From Oscarella lobularis (taxonomy: Eukaryota; Porifera; Homoscleromorpha; Homosclerophorida; Oscarellidae): DNA of 64,000 nt. The stretch lies in the NCBI RefSeq assembly GCF_947507565.1, contig NC_089188.1, forward strand, positions 2,046,001-2,110,000, given 5' to 3'. Below are positions 44,541-55,386 of this stretch, piece by piece (positions within the stretch are counted from its first letter, which is position 1; each line of letters starts with the position of its first letter). The translations under genes and the position numbers were made by a program. Below the pieces are notes generated by a model that made no database searches, was not told the DNA's origin, and worked only from the letters and a program-made list of their open reading frames with translations.

Positions 44541-47500
44541 ATGGTTGTTCGGACGTTTCTCGTCCTCGTTCTCCTCGTCGCTGCGACGATCGACTGCTTG
44601 AAAATCTCGAAAATCCCCCGCATCAAGCGCAGCGATCTCGATCCGAGCGTCTACATGCACGGCGACCTATCACTCCTTGTCCGATTCGACAAAGGTAAAA
44701 ACAGCTCAGAGAGGCGCATGCACGAGCACGAAAACCTTTGCCTTTCTATCCAGAACCCGACGTCGACTCGCCACTGCACGAAGTCATGAACGGAGCTCGT
44801 CCCGACTTCGATCTCTTCGTCATCGGCCAACGAATCGTATAAACGACTTCCGTTCGCGCTTAGAGATCTTTACGATGACGTGGCGATTGCCTATTCGTTT
44901 CCTTTCCAGTTCGACTGCGCAAAGGAACCCGAATTTCGTCTGTGCAACTTTGCGGGAAGACAGCGTCTTCTTTTCTGGTGAGTTGGCGCGAGTCGACGTA
45001 CGCCCCTTTCTCCAAAGGGGTGGGGATCTCTTAGGACTCAGACGTCTCCGTCGGGTATCGAGATACCGCTCAATCGAGCCGAAACGCGACAATCTCTTTT
45101 TACCCATTGCCTTATGTAAGATCGAGAGGGGAAGAATTGTACTGTATATTCCATCGAGTCGATTTTTTTTCTTAGGATACACATGAGTGAACAGGTATTC
45201 GAATTTAAAAATCGGAAAGAAATGAACGCGTTGCTGACGAAAGCCGAAGAGGAGCAAAAGGCGACTATGTTGATTTACGTGGATCGATACGGAAATAACG
45301 GTACCATATTTTAAAAACCAATAATTAATTAATTAATTAATGATGAGGGGATCCGTGTAGAACACAAAGCTTTCATGTCGGTCGCAGTGACTGTGATGAA
45401 AGCGGCAATATTGGCCTACACGAATAATTCTGATATGACCTTACCGGACAGGTTAGCCAGTCGAAAAGAAAAAAAATTATTATTTTTATATCGTACGTCG
45501 TAGAAAATCCTTGGTCAATAAGACGGCTCACTTTGTCGTTGTCCAACCGGCCGTCGACGCCGACAACAGCGCCGTTTTCTCCTACAAATGGAAATTCAAC
45601 GAAGTCGAACTGAACAAATACGTTCACATTCACACGCTTCCATTATTTGTAAGACGTCTCGCGAGATATCGCCATCTCATGATTATTGTCTATCTAGTAT
45701 CATTTATCTGATCTTGACGGTGGATTACCCTACGACGATTTTGGTCTCCACATCGCCTACATGCTTCTCATGCCAGGTCAATACGACGACGAAATGCCTA
45801 TGATCGAGTTCCTGGCGCGGAAACATCGCGACGCCTTTGGTTTCGTCATAGTCAACATGTAGGCTTGGAAATAAATAGATATTGTGCGGGGAACTTCGAT
45901 GAGGTTTTCTGGGCAGGAAGAGATTTGCGAAGCACTACAAACGTTTTGGACTTGACGAACCGAAGAGATATCCAGTTCTATCAATTGCCATTTATGGAGA
46001 ACAGGTGAGAATTCTAGAATAGGAAGAATTTTGGGGGGGTTTGTGACATTTTCTCTCGCGCAAAGAATCGTTTTGAGTTCATCGACGATCCGAACTCTTT
46101 TAACGAGGACGTCCTGGATTCCTTTTTGAATAGCACGAAATTTCTCTACGACGAAGCGCGAGACGGTAAGAATGGGGAGAAATCGAGAGAGAAAAAGACG
46201 TCAATTAAAATGTTCTATCGTGGCAGAAAAATACGTGACCGTCGTTAATCCGGAAAATTATCACGACGTCGTTTACAATACGCCGAAAGACGTCCTCGTC
46301 ATTTTTTGTCACGATTGTACGTTAGGAAGGAAGGAAGAAAAAAATAAATATTTAAATGTTATACGTGTCCTACATAGATCTTGAGCAATGCGATGGGAAT
46401 TTTCAGGCGAGAGTTCGTCGACTTGCAAGAGGGATCTACTTCAGCAGCTACGTCGACCAACTTCTCGTCGTTTACGTGCCGTTGCAGAAATTCGATATAA
46501 AGACATTCGAAGAGGTTTGTGCAAGAGAATCTCAATTTTTTATATATACGTGTCTCTTTTTTTTTGGGAAGGATGTTGACGAGAATAGCATTCCAGACGT
46601 TCGTTTTAGGCGAAAAAATGCGGAAGAGTTTAGCGGTGTTCAACCTCTTAAATCGGGAGCTAGAAAGAAACTTAAATTGAAGAATCTTCTCAAGTTTATT
46701 GCACAATTTGGGTATTTTAAAAAACATCAATTAATTAATTAAAACAATGGATTTTTTCTTCTAGCTATACGGACGTTCCTGTTATGAAAAAGAGAGGAAG
46801 CGACGAGATTCCATTGGCCGGGTTTGCTGATCTAGATTTCGAGGCGATGGGCTTAAACAAGGAAGACATTCGAAATCAGCTTGGGATGTCGTCCGAATCG
46901 TTTGAGGACCTCATTCAGGGAACTACGAAGGAGCCGGAGGAAATGAGTCACGCGTTGGAACGATTGACTCATGAGATGGAGGAGGAGGAGAAGGAGAAGG
47001 GAACGAAGAAAAAAGTCGAAGACGAAGAAGAAGAAGAAAAGAAGGACATTAAAACCGAAGCGCAAATCGAGAAAGAGGTGCGAGAAGAAGTGGCCGCGAT
47101 CAAGGAGAAAGCTAAAGCGACGACGGAAAAAATCAAAGAGCAGCGAGCCGAAAGGGAAGCGCTAAAGAAACGCGATACCAAAGAAGAAAAAGAAGAAAAG
47201 GAGCCACCAAAGTCGGATTGGAGTGAAAGGGAAGCGCTGAGAGAAATCGACGAAGCGGTCGACGCGATGGAGGGACGACAGGGAGAACAGTCGACCGACG
47301 CCACCAAGTGGAGCGAGAAGGAAGAGGACGAAGCCGAAGAGGAAGCACGGGAAGACGACGAATTGGCAGCGGGCGTCTTTGTCATGCAAAACAAGTATAA
47401 GATCCGATGGAAGAATCGAGCTCCAGCTCTGTCGGAGGAGAGTTTCAACACGACGCGATCGCAGTGCGATGTCATGCCCGTTCTCTTTCTAAGCCCATGT

Positions 47501-49260
47501 ACTTACGTGGCAATTCATTTGTATTTATTTATTTATTTATTTATTTTTTGAAGGGTCTGCTCGAGCCAAGGCGTCGATTCTGATCTATAACGAAGTCGTT
47601 GGCGTGTTCGAGAATGCGACGGAGACGCTCGAGAAGAAAATCTGTTTGCGACACGTCGATTGCATCGCCTATCCGATGGTGTGCGATTGGTTCCGCGTCC
47701 ATTCGTATCCAACCGTAAAGATCTTTAAGTAGGAGCCGGAATAGACGGGCGATAGAAGAAATAATAATAAGAGTTATTTTATAGGAAAAATTCAATTATG
47801 GATTATCGAGATATGATGGACGTCGAAAGTTTAGTTCGCGCAATTCAGCTGTGCGTTGCGAACGTGGGGGATCGTAGGGGGCTCAATGACCGTTGGTTCA
47901 TTTAGATCTCAGTTTGAAACGGTCTTCGAATTGTCCTCTCAAGGCGACCTACTCCGCTTCGTTCAAAACGAACACGAACACGTTCTCCTTCGACCCGAAT
48001 TCACCCTACTCGGTCTGTTCAAGGAGAAAACGCGAAGAGGTACTGCACTTACCATAATACGCGATAGCCACTCCGCGAAAAACTCGCTGTTAGAATACGA
48101 GGTATTCAAACGTTTGGCGGAAGACGAGTACACCAGAAACGTGTTCGGAGTTTGCTTTGGAGATTTAGCGGCTAAGCAGTAGGACTTTACACGCGTACTG
48201 TGCGTGGTAGCATCCTGATTGTGAGTTCTAAGTGCCGCGGAGCTGCACGTGGAGCTGCCTGCCGTTATTGCGCGACGGCACGGCGACAATGCGCTCGTCA
48301 GTTCGACCGAGACCGCGTTCGCTTTCGACGGATCGATGAGTCTGAAGGATTTTTATTTTCGCGCGCAGATTCCTGTCGTAAGGAAGAAGAATTCAAAAAT
48401 TGGTGACGTAGAGTCGCATTTTCGTTCTTAGGGCGAATTGACGCCGCAGAAGTTTCCTGTGTACAGATCGGTCGGCCTTCCCATAGTCATTGCTTTTGTG
48501 ACGCCCAAACACGCGTACATGTCTGTTGATGAATTGGAAAAGGATCCCGACGTGCAGATAGAGCCGCAGGATCACGTTTTTCTACGAACTCTTTATCGAC
48601 TGGGCAAGGAGAAGAAGTTTACCGATCGATTGATCTTGAGCTGGATGAATGCGTACGAGATAACTCATTTTTTCATTTATTGACGACTTAGCAAATTGTA
48701 TTTTCTCCAGGGACAAATATGGCTTTGTTTTGGCCTCCTATTCACTAGAAAGCAGCGTTCCTGCTCTAGCAATAGTTGACTTCAAATCTGTAAAAGCATA
48801 GAGGATTAATTAATTAATTAATTGGAAAAGGATTCGTTTTCTCTAGGGAAATGTGTATACGCTGCTGAAGCCCGGTGTACTGAGATACTCTCATCTCCGC
48901 AGTTGGGTTGAAGACTACTTGAACGGCAATATTCAGCCTACAAGTACGTACCCTCTAGTGAGCGCACAACGACTTGCATCTAACCTTTTTTCGACAGGTC
49001 AGCTAAAGGAGAAGGAGTGGCTTCCGGTTGCTAAGCCAATTGACTTCATAGCTAAAGAAGCGGAGCGCGAAGAGATGAAACGTCAAGAGCGGGAACGAGA
49101 AAAAAAGATGGGCCACCAGCCGAGAATAGGCAGGCTGCCGACGGCTAAAGCGCCTCGCTTTGTTGGCACGGCACCGCCGGACGAGGATGATCCCGTGCCG
49201 CCCAAGAGAGCGAGCGAAAATCAAGGACACAAACATGAGCATTTTCACCACGAATTGTAA
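44541..49260 (+). CDS. ER thioredoxin-fold protein lacking CxxC (TXNDC16/PDI-like)
   Basis: A gene of many exons beginning with a signal peptide (MVVRTFLVLVLLVAATIDCL) and ending HEHFHHEL at 49260, where the final HHEL resembles a weak KDEL-type ER retention signal. Several segments have thioredoxin-fold character (KDVLVIFCHDYLEQCD; HVDCIAYPMVCDWFRVHSYP with cis-Pro-like TVKIF; VYRSVGLPIVIAFVTPKH). No CxxC active site is seen, so a redox-inactive chaperone or calsequestrin/TXNDC16-like role is inferred. A 130-residue insert near 46925-47350 is very rich in Glu and Lys. The exact family is uncertain: tandem Trx domains and size fit TXNDC16 or PDI relatives best. Confidence 0.65.
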
Positions 49261-49340
49261 TGGTGATGACGGTGGTAATAATTCGTCATTGGTCTGTTGA
49301 CTTAAAAAGAATATTCTTTAGTAGTAGACATGATAACGCT

Positions 49341-51401
49341 TTACGCTACAACGTCTACAACGAATGGACTACCAGGTATCGGCTTGTAGTCAAAATCGAT
49401 TTCAATTTCGTATTTCCCTGCTACCGAAGGATTATATTTTGCAATGTAGGTCACTTTCTTCTCGTCGTCGTTGCTCGGCTGCAGATCCGCTTTGAAGCCG
49501 CCTTTCGGTCCTATGACGCGCACGTCGAGATTTCCCATTCCGGCGGCTTCGGTCGTAATTTCAAAAACGCCCGGGTCGCCGATTTGCTGCCCGCTCTCGA
49601 GCCCCGGACCGCGTGCACGCACCTTCGACGCATCCGGAGCTCCACGAACGACGACGAGAAAAGGAGATCCGGGAATGTGCCGTCGATCCCAATAGACGCC
49701 AATCTTGTACTTTCCCGGACGCGGCGGATCGACTCGCGCCGTCAGGCGACCGTCGTCTTCATCGACAACGTAACCGGTAATCGTCTCCTCGACGCCGTAC
49801 GCTTTTACGGTCAGCGTTCCGAACCCAGCTTCTTTCGTGTGCACAACGAATTCGATTGGCTTTCCCACGATGCCGTTGGGAATCGATTTGCCGGCTAGGC
49901 GGCAAGCGGACGACGGGTTTTCGTGGGCTGCCGTGATTTTGAATGGACTTCCCGGTACGTGACGTTTGTCCCAGCGTACGTTGAGCAAATAGGCGCCGGG
50001 AGTCAGAGCCCTGTACTCGACGTCGTACGTCTCCGCGTCGCGTCGTTTCACGTGAACGATTCCGTCGCTTTGCTCTCCAATAGCGGAAACGGTTAGTTCT
50101 CCGGCTCCAGCTCCAGCAATGTTAACCCGAAAAGATGCCAGCTCTCCGACATGAATATTTCTCAGTCCGGGTCCTTCAGCTCGACATCGACTCGGATCTG
50201 GCTTCATCTCCAGCACGTCGTTGCCTTTTACGTCGATTTGGAACGGTGAACCGGGTATTGGCGTTTCGCTCCAGAAGACGTGGAGTCGATGCGATCCCGG
50301 CGCTGTTGGTACGTAAGTTATTACATATGTATTATCTTCTTTATCGTCTATGTTCAATTGGGCCGGTGCGCTTCCTCGCGGGGTCGGACCCGACGCGCGC
50401 ACGACCAAATCTCCCGTTCCCGCGTCGATTGCGTCGACGTGAAGCAGAAACGGCTTGCCCACGTGCACCGGAACCCGGAAGTCGTCGTCGCGCACGCGAC
50501 ACTCGGTCGCGTCGGGCGGCTTGGAGAAATTGACGGTAAATGGACTTCCGGGCACGTGCGCCTCGTCGTAGAAGACAGCTAGTCGGTAAACGTCAGCGTG
50601 GGGCGTTGTCATGCGCAGCAGATAGGCGTTGGGTCCCGTCTTCGCGAGATCAACTTTCATGTCGTGCCCTTTGCGAACGCTCGTCGCTTTCGCCGCTATT
50701 CGACCGGGTCCGGCAAGCGCCGTATTGACGAGAAGCTCAATCGGCTTTCCTATTTCGAACACGCGTCCCACGGTGAGCGCCGGCCCGCGTATGGTCACGC
50801 GTGCCGCCGCATTCGCTCCGCTATCGAATACACGGACAGCGAACGGCGATCCGGGCACCGCAGTCCCATCCCAAGTGACAACGATTTCGTGACTCCCCGC
50901 CGCCGTGGGAACGTATCGCGCTCGAAACGTCCCGTCGCCGTTATCGTCGAGAAAAACGCGCGACTGCTTGTCGCCGCGCGTCGGTCCAGCGGCCCGAACG
51001 ACGATCTCGCCGCGTCCGGCCTCCTGCGCCGCAATATTGAACTCGATCGGCTCGTCGACGGAATAAACGCCGCCGGCGGCGAGACCGTGCACGCGAATGC
51101 GATGCGGTTCGGACGCTTCGAGAAATTTAACGAGAAAAGGCGAACCGTCGACGGCCTGACCGCTCCAGCGCACCGTGAACTTATACTCGTCCGACGTCGA
51201 CGGAATGATCTTGACGAGATGATTATTCGGTCCCAGTAGGGTCGTCTGGACCTTGGGTGTCACTCCGGTGAACACCCCTTTGACGTCGATTTCGAGCGGA
51301 CCCGTGCCGCCTTGGCTCGTGTCGACTGTCATTTGAATTGCTTGGCCAATTCGGTGATTTTTTAGTCGGGTTGGTTCGGCTGAAGGCGGCGGTTCGAACA
51401 T
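49341..51401 (-). CDS. Intronless protein of seven filamin-type Ig repeats
   Basis: A single 686-residue frame on the minus strand, MFEPPPSAEPTRLKNHRIGQ to SPFVVDVVA. It is about seven filamin/ABP280 repeats of 93-97 residues, each ending in the family hallmark W-x-x-x-x-I/V-P-G-S-P-F (GSPFLVKF, GSPFAVRV, GSPFTVNF, GSPFQIDV, GSPFKIT, GSPFLVVV, GSPFVVDV). No actin-binding calponin-homology pair precedes them, and there is no membrane segment. In filamins such repeats form rods and bind receptors and signalling proteins. The lack of introns among heavily split neighbours suggests origin by retrocopy of part of a filamin, followed by retention of an open frame. The C termini of this gene and the Trx-fold gene are 80 bases apart, convergent. 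Confidence 0.88.
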   Translation of the reverse strand: MFEPPPSAEPTRLKNHRIGQAIQMTVDTSQGGTGPLEIDVKGVFTGVTPKVQTTLLGPNNHLVKIIPSTSDEYKFTVRWSGQAVDGSPFLVKFLEASEPHRIRVHGLAAGGVYSVDEPIEFNIAAQEAGRGEIVVRAAGPTRGDKQSRVFLDDNGDGTFRARYVPTAAGSHEIVVTWDGTAVPGSPFAVRVFDSGANAAARVTIRGPALTVGRVFEIGKPIELLVNTALAGPGRIAAKATSVRKGHDMKVDLAKTGPNAYLLRMTTPHADVYRLAVFYDEAHVPGSPFTVNFSKPPDATECRVRDDDFRVPVHVGKPFLLHVDAIDAGTGDLVVRASGPTPRGSAPAQLNIDDKEDNTYVITYVPTAPGSHRLHVFWSETPIPGSPFQIDVKGNDVLEMKPDPSRCRAEGPGLRNIHVGELASFRVNIAGAGAGELTVSAIGEQSDGIVHVKRRDAETYDVEYRALTPGAYLLNVRWDKRHVPGSPFKITAAHENPSSACRLAGKSIPNGIVGKPIEFVVHTKEAGFGTLTVKAYGVEETITGYVVDEDDGRLTARVDPPRPGKYKIGVYWDRRHIPGSPFLVVVRGAPDASKVRARGPGLESGQQIGDPGVFEITTEAAGMGNLDVRVIGPKGGFKADLQPSNDDEKKVTYIAKYNPSVAGKYEIEIDFDYKPIPGSPFVVDVVA

Positions 51402-51506
51402 GATTCTAAGTCCTTTTGGTCTTTGGTCCGGGTGTGTGTGTTTACTGTGAAGGTATCGCGTGATCCGAGGGCCAACGCCCTCGTGACGTCAAATGGTTCT
51501 ATTTAG

Positions 51507-51738
51507 GTATATCTTTTTGGAAAAAGTGAAGCGGCTGGCCAAGGAGGAGGAAAAGAAGAAAGATGCCATTGAAGGTTATTAGTCGCTTATTATAATTAAC
51601 TGTAGATTTAAGTCGATTCTATTGCAACATTCTGAAGCAAAACGTCTTCAAGGAAGCATACAACTTGCAAGGAGTTGAGGATAGAAAAGACGCAGAAAAA
51701 GAAAAGGGAACCGAAGACAGAAAGCGCAGTCGTCAAAG
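51507..51738 (+). pseudogene. Two exon-like fragments of a basic/acidic protein
   Basis: Acceptor ATTTAG at 51506 opens IFLEKVKRLAKEEEKKKDAI. A phase-1 intron then leads to an exon from about 51606 (DLSRFYCNILKQNVFKEAYN ... RKRSRQR) ending at a GT at 51739. Splice phase is consistent, but there is no start codon upstream and no following exon before repeat-like DNA at 51.8 kb. It may be a gene fragment left by rearrangement, or part of an unannotated gene. The family is not recognised. Confidence 0.35.
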
Positions 51739-51779
51739 GTAAATCCCTTTATTGAAGCTGCTTTGCTTGCCCAGGCGGA

Positions 51780-52255
51780 CATACCGACGAGGCAGATGAA
51801 GAGCTTTCCGATGTCGCCATTCACCTCCGGGCCCCGAGGTGACTAAATAAAACCGGCCCAACTCGAGCCAGAGAGGTTAAACGCGGCGCAAACGCAGGGG
51901 ATTCAATCCCCTACTCCAGTGGCATGAGTGATAAACTGCCACCCCACTTGGGCAAGACGCGGTGGGTACAATAGCGGTCCACCTGTGCCTTGGTATATAA
52001 AGGCACCCCCGGGACAGATGGGTTACTGTCTCCCCGAAAGAGGGCCTGGGTGAAGGGCCCTTCACTTGGAAGATGCCGGGAGGACGCTCGTTTTGATCTT
52101 TTTGTACTTCCGGTTTACTTCCGTGTTTATTAAATAAAAAAGAACGTAGATCCTTACTGTGCACGCGCTGCAGGCAGTTTTAGTGACGGGGTCTTGCCCA
52201 GGACCCCGGAAACAGCAGTTTTTCGTCACTGGGTCGTGCTGAGGACCCCGTGCGC
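51780..52255. repeat. Element-like segment with TATA-like box, poly-A signal and tandem hairpins
   Basis: The segment holds a perfect short palindrome AGGGGATTCAATCCCCT (about 51896-51912), TATATAAAGG near 51992, AATAAA near 52131 and two tandem units of about 40 bases (52173-52209 and 52214-52251). Each unit contains a GGGTC...GACCC hairpin. It has no coding potential that I trust. The layout would suit a solo LTR or a non-autonomous element, but I cannot show termini or a target duplication. Confidence 0.4.
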
Positions 52256-52307
52256 CTAACTAACTAAAAAATTCAAAACGATAAAAGCCGTGCTAAATAA
52301 AAGAGTT

Positions 52308-53116
52308 CTATTTCGTCTCCTCTTCTTCCTCCTCCATCGTTCGTCGTCGTCCTCCTCCCCCAGTTGGTCCAGCGTCTTCGTCTTTCTTCATGTAAATCGT
52401 TCGATTGGTCGATGTGTCGGAGATAACTAAAAGCAAAAAAAATTAGTGCATCAAATTCTAAAATGTATGGCTTGAGAGTAATTTAGTACCGCGAGATAAA
52501 ATAGGCAACCGATCTCCATCGCTTTATGAAGAAATAATGGGAATCGGCGAGGTGACCCAATCTGACGTGTGCAGGGATGCTAAAAACCTCAACTCGCCGA
52601 TTTCCAAATAAGCTAGATCTGCTCTACCCTATTAGCTTAACAACGCTACAGGGTCAAACTGTTCTTGCGGCTCAAATTTCGCACACAAAAAAGACACCAC
52701 TTCCGGTACCGAAAAAATTCGTCGTGAGGCGTACGCAAAGCCCTTGGGAGAGACTTCTTTGTCAATACATTACCTGAAGCTTCAAAAGTTCGGCGAAAAG
52801 GGTCTTCGTTCGAACGATGACGTCGTCACAGAGTTTTTCCATCGAAAGCTCGTCTTCGCTGATGTCCCACCGAGCTCCGCGTCCTTCGATGAGCTGCATT
52901 AGAGTCAGAAAAACAGAATCGCTCCTAAACGAAGAGTTGCGGAGGGTAAACGACGCTTTTTCGACCACGTGCGTTTTTCTCCGAAGAAGCGAAAGCGCGC
53001 TATCGATCTGCGGGCGCGCGAAAATGATACTACGAAAGAAAGAAAATACTTACCTACAAAGGTCGTAGTTTAGTCGAACCGCGTTTCGCCGTTCGCCGCG
53101 AGATCGTCGTCGCCAT
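52308..53116 (-). CDS. Small acidic-tailed protein, unrecognised; first exon unresolved
   Basis: Three minus-strand exons join in phase: 53007-52774 (IDSALSLLRRKTHVVEKASF ... LLKLQ), 52561-52510 (IGSPRRFPLFLHKAMEI) and 52426-52308 (VISDTSTNRTIYMKKDEDAG ... ending in a poly-Glu stretch and stop at 52308). An ATG at 53116 (MATTISRRTAKRGS) is followed by a GTAAGT donor, but that reading does not match the downstream phase, so the start is open. The centre is helical. A nuclear or complex-subunit role is possible; I recognise no family. Confidence 0.45.
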
Positions 53117-53299
53117 CTTGATCTAGGTGCGAGGTTTTGCGTAACGCAGGTGCTATTTTGCATCAGCCGCCCTAATTGCTGATCGAGCATTTTTAGCACC
53201 TCTATGTTTCGTACCAATCAGAGTCCTACTTGAGCCCCACGTGACTCCGAGGGACCAATGAGCGCGCTGGGCGGGGCTACGCTGTTCAAAAGCGAAGCG

Positions 53300-54940
53300 C
53301 ACACCGATTTTCCTTCAGTTGCGGCTGAGGGTGGATGCGTCGCGGTTCGCTGCGTCTCTTCCTTGATCGGACCGGCTCGGGGGAAGACAAAAGGCAAGTC
53401 TGGGTTGTTGGATCAGCGCGGCCCACGGATTAATCCCGTGCCGGAGCCCGTAGGCAGGGCGATGGGGGGCTTCGGCCTCGGTACGCGCACTGGGCGGAAT
53501 GGTCGCCAATGTCTTATTGCTGCCAAACAAGTACGGCCCGCGCTAGGCTCGAGCGGGCACGACTGTATTCTGTTAAACACAAAAGAAAGAACAGACAGAA
53601 AGCAGAAAAGAGATATTGAAGGGGACGGGAACAGACAGGGGAAGGGGGATGCATGCATAGAGTCAATAGATTAATTAGAGAAAAATCGAATGTCAGTGTC
53701 ATGAGGACCCAAGCGATCACCCACCGTAGACCCCGGGACGAGAAGCGTTACCTTGCGAAGAAGGATTTGCGCATTCAAGCGCTGCAGACAAACAGCGAAG
53801 CGTCGGCGCCAGTATCGAGCAGCAGCGGGACGGTCATCGAGAAATTCGATGGACGGGCGACGGACGATCTTGTTGAAGAAGTCGACGGCGACCGGACTCC
53901 AACGTCCGAAGACTTCGAACGTCAAAGGCTCGAAGAGATAACCGAGGGAGATTGCCTCCGCACGGTATTTTGTCGACTTCTCGGTGTCGCGTAAGATGGC
54001 CGCTGCTCCGTTGGTGGAATGGCTCTGCGGCAGACAACTCGGACGTTGAGGGTGGATGATCGAAACGTCGAGAAGTAATTTCTTGCCATCTTGGTAGTCA
54101 TAGATGCTGATATCTGGTCGCTTGAAGTCACCAAAGTCGCCCAGTTCCTCTAGCTCACAGTGGAAATTGACGGATCGTAATAGAGAGAGCCACGTGTGTT
54201 GGATGTGATCGTGACGACGAGTTTGGCCTCCATCCTTCCGACAGGTCAGCGCGTGGTATCCAGCTTCATCCCAGGTGGTAGAGCAAGTGCAGCATGGCAG
54301 ACTGCGGAGCACAGGAATAGACAGACCCAGCCGAAGAGACACTGCCGTTTGAAATTCAACGTTGGTAAACGACAGATGTCTCGAGGCCGGGATCGCATCT
54401 AACCAAGCGCCCGCGTCTGGACCCGCCGCACTCCTCAACCTAGCTTGGGTGAAGCGGTTGGCGGACGAGAGCAAACCAGCACGACTTGGAGGGGGTGTCG
54501 CAAGCGGTCTGGTTGCCGGCACTTATCTCACCAATGGCACGATTAGACGGAGGATGACCTGGCCCAGGAGACTTCGGCTTGGGCATTGCACTGCCTTTCC
54601 TGTCGACTTCTACAAACAGCGGTCGGCCGGTCTCCACTTCCGCAAGCCTCGGTTCTTCCCAGGAAGACATACCGAAAGGTTTGGTACCAGCGCGCCGGGG
54701 GACTTCGGCATTGAGGGGCCGTCTCTCATCCAGGCGGGTACTGATTGGGGTGGCCCATGACGTCGTAACTGCCCGACAATTTTTGGAACGGGTGGCCATC
54801 GCTTGCGGTGGCTGCCTTGAGCTACGAAGCGTCCGAACCTCCCCGCGGTGTAGCTCGGGTAGCGCTAATACGGACGCAAACGAAAAGGTATGTAAAACGA
54901 TTATTTGACAGATAACTAACTTCTTTTTTTTAGGTGGAAA
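53300..54940 (-). mobile_element. 5'-truncated LINE with restriction-like endonuclease (R2/CRE-type superclade)
   Basis: On the minus strand, a 283-residue frame (54522-53671) carries ARLRSAAGPDAGAWLDAIP, then a zinc-knuckle-like CCTCSTTWDEAGYHALTC. A PD-(D/E)XK-like pattern follows (RPDISIYDY, then KKLLLDVSIIHP). This order, knuckle followed by a restriction-like endonuclease at the C terminus, is typical of R2/CRE/NeSL-type non-LTR elements. The region upstream to about 54940 continues in broken frames, and the reverse transcriptase itself is missing, so the copy is 5'-truncated and dead. About 350 bases downstream of the stop (53670 to about 53300) likely represent the 3' UTR. The boundaries are estimates. 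Confidence 0.65.
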
Positions 54941-55386
54941 CATTCGAAGTCGAAGCGATGGCCGAACTCAACTAAAACGTCGCCGAAATCGCTCGAAACG
55001 AAGAGCATAGCCAGCGTGCGGAACGATCGAGACGTGGCGAGAGGGGCGCGAGAGATAAAAGGCCGAGAAATCAACGACGGAACGATTTTTGCCTTTTTTT
55101 TTGCTGAACGAGTGCGTGCTAGTGGCGCTTCTTTTTGTATGTCAGTTGTATTAGTTGTATCTCGTCGTAAAACAACCGATTCTCGATCATATAGCGGCTC
55201 CTCAGCATCGTTCCTTGACGCAACGAGATGAAAACGCCTATCGTATTGTGGATGTACACCTAGTTGCGTTGTAGCGTTGTGGCGTTGCAAGAATTCGGTT
55301 ATTTGGCGATTTTTCAGCACTCGTAAATTTCGCTGGTAACGTGCGACAACCTCAGCAACGCATGCGCTAGCAAAACAAAACGTTCG
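54941..55386. other. Spacer between LINE remnant and DERA, nothing recognised
   Basis: About 450 bases. No exon with consistent splice phase could be supported. Long minus-strand openness here is the complement of GC-rich spacer plus DERA exon 1. The DERA promoter must lie here. Confidence 0.4.

Noticed and set aside
50598-51239. 213-codon plus-strand frame opposite the filamin gene
   Set aside because: Antisense shadow of a GC-rich coding exon; Arg-rich and without domain similarity.
51890-51930. tRNA-like B box (GATTCAATCC between AGGGG and CCCCT)
   Set aside because: The T-arm-like stem is there, but no matching acceptor stem, anticodon arm or A box at the right spacing on either strand.
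54579-54980. Plus-strand frame followed by a short exon VETFEVEAMAELN
   Set aside because: It overlaps the LINE remnant antisense; no start context or family, and the splice join is a chance possibility.
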